The translations under genes and the position numbers were made by a program. The notes under the pieces were generated by a model that was not told the origin of the DNA, made no database searches, and was given only the letters and a program-made list of their open reading frames with translations. From Amycolatopsis xylanica (GTDB lineage: Bacteria; Actinomycetota; Actinomycetes; Mycobacteriales; Pseudonocardiaceae), in the NCBI RefSeq assembly GCF_900107045.1, contig NZ_FNON01000002.1:1-64000 (forward strand): DNA of 64,000 nucleotides, written 5' to 3'. The number at the start of each line of letters is the position of its first letter. Position 1 is the stretch's first letter. This document shows positions 1 to 7,092 of the stretch, piece by piece.

Positions 1-1
1 A

Positions 2-292
2 TCACTGACCTGGGACCAAGGCAACGAGATGGCCCAGCACGCCCAGTTCACCCTCGACACCGGCCTGCAGGTCTACTTCTGCAACCCACACAGCCCCTGG
101 GAACGCGGCAGCAACGAAAACACCAACGGCCTGCTACGCCAGTACTGGCCCAAAAGCTCAGACCTGCGCCACCTCACCCAAACCCACTGCGACACCGTCG
201 CCCTCCGCCTCAACACCCGACCACGCCCTACACTCGGCCTGCTCACACCAGCACAAGCACTAGACAAAGCACTACTTGCAACAACCAGTTGA
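2..292 (+). CDS. IS30-family transposase, C-terminal part (cut by window edge)
   Basis: The last 96 codons of a DDE transposase that would cut and join an insertion sequence. The visible part begins with TWDQGNEMAQHA, which carries an acidic residue of the catalytic triad, and continues with NPHSPWERGSNENTNG, the conserved IS30 stretch with the final catalytic Glu, then LRQYWPKSSDL. The stop codon is at 290-292. The N-terminal HTH and the first catalytic Asp lie outside the window, so completeness is unknown. Immediately downstream is a degraded palindromic repeat of family C. IS30 elements are known to favour palindromic targets, so this may be the insertion point; that is inference. Confidence 0.9.
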   Translation, partial: SLTWDQGNEMAQHAQFTLDTGLQVYFCNPHSPWERGSNENTNGLLRQYWPKSSDLRHLTQTHCDTVALRLNTRPRPTLGLLTPAQALDKALLATTS

Positions 293-306
293 AACCACCC
301 CACTTT

Positions 307-341
307 AGTCAGATAAGACCTGACGAAAGCCACTTTCGGGC
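307..341. repeat. Degraded family C palindromic repeat next to the IS30 gene
   Basis: The right part, GACCTGACGAAAGCCAC, matches the same arm in the two full family C elements at 33764-33868 and 44546-44640. The left arm is short and diverged (ACTTTAGTCAG). The abrupt loss of similarity toward the IS30 gene suggests that the insertion removed the rest of the element. Confidence 0.6.
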
Positions 342-349
342 TTTCACTG

Positions 350-1537
350 TTAGGCGAGGGGGTGGCCGCCGGTCGACAGGAGCTGGCCGATGGGCAGGGT
401 GGCCGCGCCCAGTGCGACGGCCTCCTGGCCGAGCTGGCCGAGTTCGATCTCGGTCTGGCCGTACATGTAGTCGAGGGCGTGGCGGCGGACCGCGTCGCGG
501 ACGGCCGGGAGGATCGCGGGGCCGAGGGTTTCGCCGGCCCAGCCCGAGAGGACCACGCGGTCGGGCGCGAGGAGGTTGACCAGGTTGGAGATCCCGATGC
601 CCAGATACTCGGCGGTCGTGTCGAGGACGGTGGCCGCCGCGCCCGGCTCGGCGGCGCGGGTGACCAGTTCGACCAATCGGGATTCTGTGTCTGAGGCCCG
701 CAGACGCGTGGCCCCCGGTAACGCTCGGTAACTCCGCAGGATGGCTTCGGCGCCGACGTAAGCCTCGAGGCAGCCGCGCGAGCCGCACCGGCACGCGGCG
801 CCGCCGACCTGGATGACCGTGTGGCCCCACTCGCTGGTCGTGCTGGTCACGCCGCGGCCGGAGTCCGCGGTCATGGCCGCGCCGATGCCGACGCCGAGCA
901 GCGCGATGATCGCCCGGTCCGCGCCCCGGCCCGCGCCGCGCCACATCTCGGCCTGGCCCAGCGTGCGGGCGCAGTTGTCGACGAACAGCGGGCCGTCGAC
1001 GCCCGCGCGGACCATCGAGGTGAACGGCACCCCGGACCAGCCCAGGGTCGGCGCGTGCACGAGACCGCCGGATTTGACCACGCCGGGCACGCCGATCCCG
1101 ACACCGAGCACCGGGCCCGGCACCTGCGCGATCACATCGGCGATGCCCGAGATGGCCAGCGCGGCCAGCTTCTCCGGGTCGAGCTTGGCGTCGGCGATGG
1201 GGTACGTGGCGGTCGCGACCGTCGTCAGCGCGAAGTCGAACAGCCCCGCCTGCAGGTGCGTCTCGCCGATGTCCACCCCGACCACGTGGCCGAACTCGGG
1301 CCGGACCCGCAACAATGTGCGGGGACGGCCACCGTCGGAGTCGATCGAACCGGCCTCGGCGACCAGCCCGTCCGCGACGAGATCGGACACGACATTGCTC
1401 ACCGTGGCGGAACTCAGCCCCGACGCGCGCATCAGTTCCAGCCTGCTGCCGGGGCCGTGCAAGTACAGCTGCGACAGCAGCGCGGCCCGGTTGTGGCGGC
1501 GGAGGTCCCGCGTTGTCTGTTGTACCGCGCGAGTCAC
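350..1537 (-). CDS. ROK-family transcriptional regulator (NagC/XylR type)
   Basis: A sugar-responsive repressor of the ROK family, 395 aa, divergent from a close paralogue at 1669. An N-terminal winged HTH (about residues 8-60, with SSATVSNVVSDL as recognition region) is followed by the ROK fold, which has the phosphate-loop-like VGVDIGETH and the zinc motif CRCGSRGCLEAYVG. The GTG at 1537 is chosen because the protein then starts like the paralogue (TTRDLRRHNR); the open frame reaches 1630, but the extra residues are unlike the family. The kinase catalytic position (N-D-A in ROK sugar kinases) reads N-C-A here, so it is probably a regulator only. Its ligand is unknown; the nearby glycanases suggest an oligosaccharide or amino sugar. 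Confidence 0.85.
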   Translation of the reverse strand: MTRAVQQTTRDLRRHNRAALLSQLYLHGPGSRLELMRASGLSSATVSNVVSDLVADGLVAEAGSIDSDGGRPRTLLRVRPEFGHVVGVDIGETHLQAGLFDFALTTVATATYPIADAKLDPEKLAALAISGIADVIAQVPGPVLGVGIGVPGVVKSGGLVHAPTLGWSGVPFTSMVRAGVDGPLFVDNCARTLGQAEMWRGAGRGADRAIIALLGVGIGAAMTADSGRGVTSTTSEWGHTVIQVGGAACRCGSRGCLEAYVGAEAILRSYRALPGATRLRASDTESRLVELVTRAAEPGAAATVLDTTAEYLGIGISNLVNLLAPDRVVLSGWAGETLGPAILPAVRDAVRRHALDYMYGQTEIELGQLGQEAVALGAATLPIGQLLSTGGHPLA

Positions 1538-1586
1538 ACCGGGGATTGTGCCAGACAGTAACCGGATCGGCTGAGGAATCAGTCTT

Positions 1587-1602
1587 AATTCACTAGTTAA
1601 TT
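1587..1602. promoter_or_regulatory. Candidate operator between the divergent ROK genes
   Basis: AATTCACTAGTTAATT is a 16-bp palindrome with one mismatched pair, AT-rich in a very GC-rich background, and lies in the 131-bp gap between the two ROK starts. ROK regulators usually bind AT-rich inverted repeats and regulate themselves. Assignment is by position and symmetry only. Confidence 0.45.
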
Positions 1603-1668
1603 CATGGCCACAAAATAGGCGATCAGGCATGCTGTCTCATATATGCCCGAAGCCGAGATGGGGAGCTC

Positions 1669-2901
1669 ATGGCAGCGAAGCGCACCACAGTCCGGGACCT
1701 CCGGCGCCACAACCGGTCCCTGCTGCTGTCGAAGCTGTACTTCGACGGTCCGCTGAGCCGTCACGAACTCAGCCAGCTGACCGGGTTGAGCGCCGCCACC
1801 GTCAGCAATGTCACCGGTGAGCTCGCCGAGGAGCAGCTCATCGTCGAGGCCGGGCTGGTCGAATCGGACGGCGGACGCCCGCGCGTGCTCCTGCGCGTCG
1901 ATCCGGAGTACGGGCACGTGGCCGGCATCGACATCGGCGAGACCGGGGTCAAGGTCGAGCTGTTCGACCTGGCGATGAACCGGCTCGCCACGGTCGACCA
2001 CGCGCTGCCGTCGTCGCGCCCGTCGCCGTCCGCGGTGGTCGCGCAGGTCGGCTCCGGGCTGCGCGAGGTGCTCGCGGAGACCGGCGTCGACGAGTCGAGC
2101 CTGCTCGGCGTCGGCATCGGCGTGCCCGGCACGGTCGAGCACGGCGACGAGGTGCTGGTGCACGCGCCGACCGTCGGCTGGAACGACGTCGCGCTCGAAG
2201 ACCTGCTGCGCGCCGAGGGCATCGATCTCCCGCTGTACATCGACAACGGCGCGAAGACCCAGGGCCAGGCCGAGATGTGGTTCGGCGCGGGCCGGGGCGC
2301 GCGGCACGCGGTGATACTGCTCATCGGCTCCGGCGTCGGCGCCGCGGTGATCACCGATGGCAACACCTACCGCGGTTCCACGAGCAGCGCGGGCGAATGG
2401 GGCCACACGACCATCGCGTACGGCGGGCAGGTCTGCCGCTGTGGTTCGCACGGCTGCCTCGAGGCGTACGTCGGCGCCGCCGGAATACTCGAGCGCTACC
2501 GCAAGGCACGCGGCGGGCGGACGGTCCCCGGCGCGGACGAGCCCGCGCAGCTCGAAAGTCTCGTCGCCGCGGCCGCGAAGTCCAAGTCGGCCGCACGCGT
2601 GCTCGAAGAGACCGCGGGCTACCTCGGCGCCGGCATCGCGAACCTGATCAACCTGTTCAACCCGGAGCGGATCGTGCTCGGCGGCTGGGCAGGCCTGACC
2701 ATCGGCGAGGCGTCGCTGGCCGACATCACCGAGTCGGCCAGGCGGCATTCGCTGGACCATCCGTTCGGCCAGACCTCGATCGAACTCGGTCAGCTGGGGC
2801 CGGACGCGGTGGCGATAGGAGCCGCCACGCTGCCCGTCGCGGCGTTGCTGGAGCAGGGCGCGGACACCCGGACGGGCGCGCACGGGAGCGCCGTGGCTTA
2901 G
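1669..2901 (+). CDS. ROK-family transcriptional regulator (paralogue)
   Basis: A 410-aa ROK repressor closely similar to the product of the divergent gene at 350-1537. The N-terminal winged HTH (TTVRDLRRHNRSLLL to SAATVSNVTGEL, about residues 5-55) precedes the ROK domain with GIDIGETGVKVE and the zinc motif CRCGSHGCLEAYVG. The usual catalytic Asp of ROK kinases is replaced (D-N-G-A), pointing to a non-enzymatic sensor. ATG 1669 has a GGGGAG ribosome site. It sits directly upstream of, and in the same direction as, the wall-degrading enzyme genes from 3000, so it is a plausible regulator of them; the inducer cannot be read from sequence. Confidence 0.87.
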   Translation: MAAKRTTVRDLRRHNRSLLLSKLYFDGPLSRHELSQLTGLSAATVSNVTGELAEEQLIVEAGLVESDGGRPRVLLRVDPEYGHVAGIDIGETGVKVELFDLAMNRLATVDHALPSSRPSPSAVVAQVGSGLREVLAETGVDESSLLGVGIGVPGTVEHGDEVLVHAPTVGWNDVALEDLLRAEGIDLPLYIDNGAKTQGQAEMWFGAGRGARHAVILLIGSGVGAAVITDGNTYRGSTSSAGEWGHTTIAYGGQVCRCGSHGCLEAYVGAAGILERYRKARGGRTVPGADEPAQLESLVAAAAKSKSAARVLEETAGYLGAGIANLINLFNPERIVLGGWAGLTIGEASLADITESARRHSLDHPFGQTSIELGQLGPDAVAIGAATLPVAALLEQGADTRTGAHGSAVA

Positions 2902-2940
2902 TTCCCCACCTTTGTTCGTGACTTAAAGTTAGTAGTTGTC

Positions 2941-2960
2941 TCCATGGTATGGACCATGGA
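2941..2960. promoter_or_regulatory. dre-like palindrome (DasR/NagR-type operator candidate)
   Basis: A perfect 8-4-8 inverted repeat TCCATGGT-ATGG-ACCATGGA. Its core TGGT(N4)ACCA at 2945-2956 matches the outer bases of the Streptomyces dre consensus TGGTCTAGACCA bound by DasR, the GlcNAc-responsive GntR repressor of chitin genes. It lies 40 bp upstream of a run of chitosanase, glucanase and chitinase genes, so function and position agree. No DasR gene is in the window. Confidence 0.5.
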
Positions 2961-2963
2961 TAC

Positions 2964-2990
2964 TCGTTTGTTGCCACGCGCAACAAACGA
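2964..2990 (+). promoter_or_regulatory. Leader hairpin just upstream of the glycanase ribosome site
   Basis: TCGTTTGTTG (2964-2973) and CAACAAACGA (2981-2990) form a perfect 10-bp stem with a 7-nt loop, ending directly before the ribosome site GAGGTG (2991-2996). It could be an operator or an RNA hairpin affecting translation or mRNA stability. Confidence 0.4.
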
Positions 2991-2999
2991 GAGGTGACA

Positions 3000-5240
3000 A
3001 TGATGTCAACCCGACTCGGGCGGTTCGGCCTCCTGCTGGCGACTGCCGCTCTCCTCGTCCCCACGATCACCACCACGATCACCACAGCAGCGTCAGCGGG
3101 GCCCGCCGCCATCGAGGCCGCCACCTTCACCGACGACTTCAACGGTCCGGCGAACAGCGGGATCGACGGCTCGAAATGGCAGTTCGAGACCGGCGACAAC
3201 GTGAACAACCACGAACGCCAGTGGTACACCTCGGGCACGAACAACGCGAAGCTCGACGGCCAGGGCAACCTGGTGATCACCGCCAAGAAAGAGAATCCCG
3301 GCAACTACAACTGCTGGTACGGCCGCTGCGAGTACACCTCCGCGCGGCTTTCGACGGCGAGCAAGTTCACCCAGACCTACGGCCGCTACGAAGCGCGGAT
3401 GAAACTCCCGCGCGGCCAGGGCATGTGGCCGGCGTTCTGGATGCTGGGCAACGACATCGGCAGCGTCGGCTGGCCCAACAGCGGCGAGATCGACATCATG
3501 GAGAACGTCGGTTTCGAGCCGAACACCGTGCACGGCACGCTGCACGGCCCCGGTTACTCGGGCAGCGGCGGCATCGGCGCCGGCTACAGCGGCCCCAACT
3601 TCTCCGACGGTTTCCACACGTTCGCGATCGACTGGGCGCCCAACAAGATCACGTGGTCCGTCGACGGCAACGTCTACCAGACCCGCACCCCGGCCGACCT
3701 CAACGGCAACCGCTGGGTCTTCGACCACCCCTTCTACATCATCCTGAACCTCGCGGTCGGCGGCTACTGGCCTGGCGATCCCAATGGCAGCACCGTCTTC
3801 CCGCAGCAGCTGGTCGTCGACTACGTGCACGTCACCACCAGCAACACCGGCTCGGGCAACACCGGGCCGATCACCGGGCTGGCAGGTAAGTGCGTCGACG
3901 TCGCGGGCGCCAACAGCGCCAACGGAACCGCCGTGCAGTTGTACGACTGCAACGGCACCGGCGCTCAGCAGTGGACGGTCGGCGGCGGCGCGGTGAAAGC
4001 GCTCGGCAAATGCCTCGACGTGACCAGCGCGGGAACGGCCAACGGCACCCCGATCCAGCTCTACGACTGCAACGGTTCCGGTGCGCAGCAATGGACCGCG
4101 AACGGGTCCAAACAGCTCGTGAACTCCGGCTCCGGCAGGTGTTTGGACGTCACCGGCAACAACTCCGCCAACGGGACCAGGCTGCAGATCTGGGACTGCG
4201 GTGGCGGCGCCAACCAGCAGTGGAACGTGCCCGGCGCGTCACTGGCGAAGACCGAGTCCGTCCAAGCAGGACCGACCGCGGCCCAGCTACTCGCGAAAGT
4301 CTCATCGTGTCAGCAGATTTCGAACGGTAAGTACGCCACCGACGAGGGCGGCGCGGCGACCATTCCGGTCTGCAAGACGGGCAGCGCGGTCCACTTCACC
4401 GGTGACCTGGACATCGACTGCGACGGCGTCCGTACCACGCAATGCAACGAGAACACCGACTGCTGCTTTTACAACGACACCGCGTTCCACACCTCGACCG
4501 ACCAGCCGCTGAACGCCGCGCAGCTGCCGTATGTGGTGCTGCCGCAGCCTTCGGGCACCTGGGACTACCGCTCGCAGGGCATCGACGGCGGAGACGTGGT
4601 GGCGGTCATCTACAACAACAAAGTCGAATACGCGGTCGTCGGCGACACCGGCCCGGCGGGCATCGCCGGTGAGGCGTCGTACGCGACGGCGGTCGACCTC
4701 GGCATCAACCCCGACCCGAAGAACGGCGGCACCGCAGGCCCGGTGACCTACATCGTCTTCCCCGGCTCGCGGGTGAACCCGATCGAAGACCACGGCCGCG
4801 CGGTCTCGGTCGGTGAGCAGGCCGCCTCGCAGTTCGTCGGGGGCGGCACCCCGCCGAGCGGCGGCGTCGGGCAGATCACCGGCTACGGCGGCAAGTGCGT
4901 CGACGTCGCGGGCGCCAACAGCGCCAACGGGACCGCCGTGCAGCTCTACGACTGCAATGGCACGAACGCTCAACAGTGGACGGTCGGCGGCGGCGCGGTG
5001 AAGGCGCTCGGCAAGTGCCTCGCGGTACCCGGCACCGCCAACGGAACCCAGGCGCAGATCACCACCTGCGACGGGTCCGGCGGCCAGCAGTGGACGGCCA
5101 ACTCGTCACAACAGCTGGTGAATTCGGGCTCCGGCAAGTGTCTCGACGCCACCGGCGTCTCCTCGGCCAACGGCACCCGCCTGCAGATCTGGACCTGCGG
5201 CTCGGGCGCCAACCAGAAGTGGACGGTCCCCTCGGCATGA
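3000..5240 (+). CDS. Secreted GH16 beta-glucanase / GH75 chitosanase with two ricin-type lectin domains
   Basis: A predicted two-enzyme protein of 746 aa that would cleave beta-1,3-glucan and chitosan outside the cell. Order: signal peptide (about 1-32, after ASA), GH16 domain (about 33-285) with catalytic motif EIDIMENVG (E163, D165, E168), ricin-B/CBM13 trefoil (about 290-415), GH75 chitosanase-like domain (about 424-616, with DLDIDCDG and VVGDTGPAG), and a second CBM13 (about 621-746). Two consecutive ATGs (3000, 3003) follow GAGGTG; 3003 has the better spacing. The stop overlaps the next start (ATGA at 5237), so it is translationally coupled to the GH30 gene. The two catalytic folds are well recognised; the exact substrates are inferred from families. 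Confidence 0.9.
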   Translation: MMSTRLGRFGLLLATAALLVPTITTTITTAASAGPAAIEAATFTDDFNGPANSGIDGSKWQFETGDNVNNHERQWYTSGTNNAKLDGQGNLVITAKKENPGNYNCWYGRCEYTSARLSTASKFTQTYGRYEARMKLPRGQGMWPAFWMLGNDIGSVGWPNSGEIDIMENVGFEPNTVHGTLHGPGYSGSGGIGAGYSGPNFSDGFHTFAIDWAPNKITWSVDGNVYQTRTPADLNGNRWVFDHPFYIILNLAVGGYWPGDPNGSTVFPQQLVVDYVHVTTSNTGSGNTGPITGLAGKCVDVAGANSANGTAVQLYDCNGTGAQQWTVGGGAVKALGKCLDVTSAGTANGTPIQLYDCNGSGAQQWTANGSKQLVNSGSGRCLDVTGNNSANGTRLQIWDCGGGANQQWNVPGASLAKTESVQAGPTAAQLLAKVSSCQQISNGKYATDEGGAATIPVCKTGSAVHFTGDLDIDCDGVRTTQCNENTDCCFYNDTAFHTSTDQPLNAAQLPYVVLPQPSGTWDYRSQGIDGGDVVAVIYNNKVEYAVVGDTGPAGIAGEASYATAVDLGINPDPKNGGTAGPVTYIVFPGSRVNPIEDHGRAVSVGEQAASQFVGGGTPPSGGVGQITGYGGKCVDVAGANSANGTAVQLYDCNGTNAQQWTVGGGAVKALGKCLAVPGTANGTQAQITTCDGSGGQQWTANSSQQLVNSGSGKCLDATGVSSANGTRLQIWTCGSGANQKWTVPSA
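3867..4242 (+). repeat. Lectin cassette copy 1 (CBM13 coding repeat)
   Basis: A stretch of about 370 bp encoding a ricin-type trefoil. The opening KCVDVAGANSANGTAVQLYD recurs almost unchanged at 4896, 6729 and 7197, with near-identical DNA. The third trefoil repeat (CLDVTGNNSANGTRLQIW) also recurs. Confidence 0.85.
4869..5237 (+). repeat. Lectin cassette copy 2 (CBM13 coding repeat)
   Basis: The second copy of the lectin cassette, at the C terminus of the GH16/GH75 protein. Its middle trefoil repeat is diverged (CLAVPGTANGTQAQI), unlike the other copies. Confidence 0.85.
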
Positions 5241-7081
5241 AACGTCTTCTCCCCCTTCTCTCAGCGGCGCTGGTGACCGCCGCGCTCGTCAACGTCCCGG
5301 CTCAGGCCGCGGGCGAGAGCGTGAACATCTGGCTCACCACCACTGACGACGGCCGCGGCGTGCACGTCACCCGCGGTCTCCAGCAGCAGGCTTCGATCAA
5401 CTTCTCGCCGGGCACCGGCTCCGGCGGGCAGACGATCAATGTCAACGAGAACACCAGATATCAGCAGTTCGAAGGTGGCGGAGCGTCCTTCACGGACACC
5501 GCGGCCTGGCTCATGAACTCCAGCGGCGCGCTCAGCCAGGCCACCCGCGACGACGTCATGCGCAAGCTGTTCGACCCGGGCAGCGGCATCGGGCTGAGCT
5601 TCATCCGCAACCCGATGGCGTCTTCGGATCTCGCCAGGTTCAGCTATTCCTACGACGACCTGCCCGCCGGGCAGACCGACCCGAGCCTGAGCAAGTTCTC
5701 CATCCAGCACGACCTCGCCGACGTCGTGCCGCTGACCAAGCAGGCCAAGCAGCTCAACCCGGCGATCAAGATCATGGGCTCGCCCTGGAGCCCGCCGCCG
5801 TGGATGAAGGACAACGGCGACTTCAAGCAGGGCTGGCTCAAGTCGGAGTTCTACCAGGCGTACGCGCAATACTTCGTCAAGTACATCCAGGCGTATGCGG
5901 GACAAGGGATCCCGATCGACTACGTGTCCGTCCAGAACGAGCCGACCTGCTGTCCCAGCTATCCGTCGATGAACTGGAACGGTTCCGGGCTCGCCTACTT
6001 CACCAAGACCAACCTGCTGCCCTCGCTGCGGGGCGCCGGTCTGTCCACCAAGGTACTCGCGCTGGACTGGAACTGGGACAAGTACGACGAGTTCGCCGCG
6101 CCGACGGTCGACGACGCCGCCATCCGCAACGACCCGAACTTCGGCGGCATGGCCTGGCACGGCTACGGCGGCGATGTCAACCAGCAGACCGTGGTGCACA
6201 ACCGGTACCCGTCGATGAACGCGTACAGCACCGAGCACTCCGGCGGCACCTGGGTCTCGAACCAGCACGCCGAGGACATGCTCAACATCGTCGACTACAC
6301 GCGCAACTGGAGCCGCAGCATCGTCAAGTGGAGCCTGGCGCTGGACCAGGATATGAAGCCGCACAACGGCGGCTGCGACGTCTGCACCGGGTTCATCACC
6401 GTCCACAATGGAGACTCCAGGCACGGGCAGGTCGACTACACGGTCGAGTACTACACGATGGGGCACCTGACCAAGTTCGTGAAGCCGGGCGCGTACCGGA
6501 TCGAGTCGAACGACACGGCCGTGCGCAATGTCGCGTGGAAGAACCCCGACGGCTCGAAGGCGCTGATCGCGTACAACCCGGGAGCGGGCGCGCAGAGCGT
6601 GCGGGTCAACTGGGGCAACCAGTCGTTCACGTACAACCTGCCCGGCAAGACTTCGGCGACGTTCACCTGGAACGGCACGCAGGGCAGCGGCGGCGGCAAG
6701 ACCGGTCCGATCACCGGGCTCGCCGGCAAGTGCGTCGACGTCGCGGGCGCCAACAGCGCCAACGGCACCGCCGTGCAGCTCTACGACTGCAACGGCAGCG
6801 GCGCGCAGCAATGGACCGTCGGCGCCGACGGCACCCTCCGCGCGCTCGGCAAGTGCCTCGACGTCACCGGTCAGTCCACAGCGGACGGAGCGCAGCTGCA
6901 GCTGTGGGACTGCGCGGGCGGCGGCAACCAGAGATGGACGGCCAACGGGTCGAAACAGCTGGTCGGTGCGGGTTCCGGCAAATGCCTGGACGTCACCGGC
7001 AACAACTCGGCCAACGGCACCCGCCTGCAGATCTGGTCTTGTGGATCGGGTGCCAACCAGCAGTGGAACCTCCCAGCGTGA
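5237..7081 (+). CDS. Secreted GH30 glycoside hydrolase with C-terminal ricin-type lectin domain
   Basis: A predicted endo-beta-1,6-glucanase or related GH30 enzyme, 614 aa, acting outside the cell on fungal-type glucan. A signal peptide (about 1-23, MKRLLPLLSAALVTAAL) precedes the GH30 domain (about 24-478), which starts with the typical YQQFEGGGASFTDTA. The acid/base Glu is in SVQNEP (E235) and the nucleophile in EHSGG (E333). A CBM13 lectin follows (about 489-613). It overlaps the previous gene by ATGA and is followed after 11 nt by the chitinase gene, so the three form one transcription unit. GH30 also includes glucosylceramidases and xylanases; fungal glucan is favoured by the neighbours. 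Confidence 0.88.
   Translation: MKRLLPLLSAALVTAALVNVPAQAAGESVNIWLTTTDDGRGVHVTRGLQQQASINFSPGTGSGGQTINVNENTRYQQFEGGGASFTDTAAWLMNSSGALSQATRDDVMRKLFDPGSGIGLSFIRNPMASSDLARFSYSYDDLPAGQTDPSLSKFSIQHDLADVVPLTKQAKQLNPAIKIMGSPWSPPPWMKDNGDFKQGWLKSEFYQAYAQYFVKYIQAYAGQGIPIDYVSVQNEPTCCPSYPSMNWNGSGLAYFTKTNLLPSLRGAGLSTKVLALDWNWDKYDEFAAPTVDDAAIRNDPNFGGMAWHGYGGDVNQQTVVHNRYPSMNAYSTEHSGGTWVSNQHAEDMLNIVDYTRNWSRSIVKWSLALDQDMKPHNGGCDVCTGFITVHNGDSRHGQVDYTVEYYTMGHLTKFVKPGAYRIESNDTAVRNVAWKNPDGSKALIAYNPGAGAQSVRVNWGNQSFTYNLPGKTSATFTWNGTQGSGGGKTGPITGLAGKCVDVAGANSANGTAVQLYDCNGSGAQQWTVGADGTLRALGKCLDVTGQSTADGAQLQLWDCAGGGNQRWTANGSKQLVGAGSGKCLDVTGNNSANGTRLQIWSCGSGANQQWNLPA
6706..7078 (+). repeat. Lectin cassette copy 3 (CBM13 coding repeat)
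   Basis: The third copy of the lectin cassette, forming the end of the GH30 protein. It carries three Q-x-W-type trefoil repeats, the last being CLDVTGNNSANGTRLQIW. Confidence 0.85.
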
Positions 7082-7092
7082 AGGAGTTCACC

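Noticed and set aside
1538..1630. N-terminal extension of the left ROK gene to 1630
   Set aside because: The extra 31 residues are not like the family, have no ribosome site, and would cover the candidate operator.
1597..2883. Long open frame antisense to the second ROK regulator
   Set aside because: Arg/Asp/Val-rich shadow of a GC-rich gene; no ribosome site, no recognisable domain, and the sense frame is a clear ROK protein.
5261..6811. 516-codon open frame antisense to the GH30 gene
   Set aside because: Repeats such as VVELHGGAVGAVGARDVDAL merely mirror the lectin-coding repeat; not a protein family.
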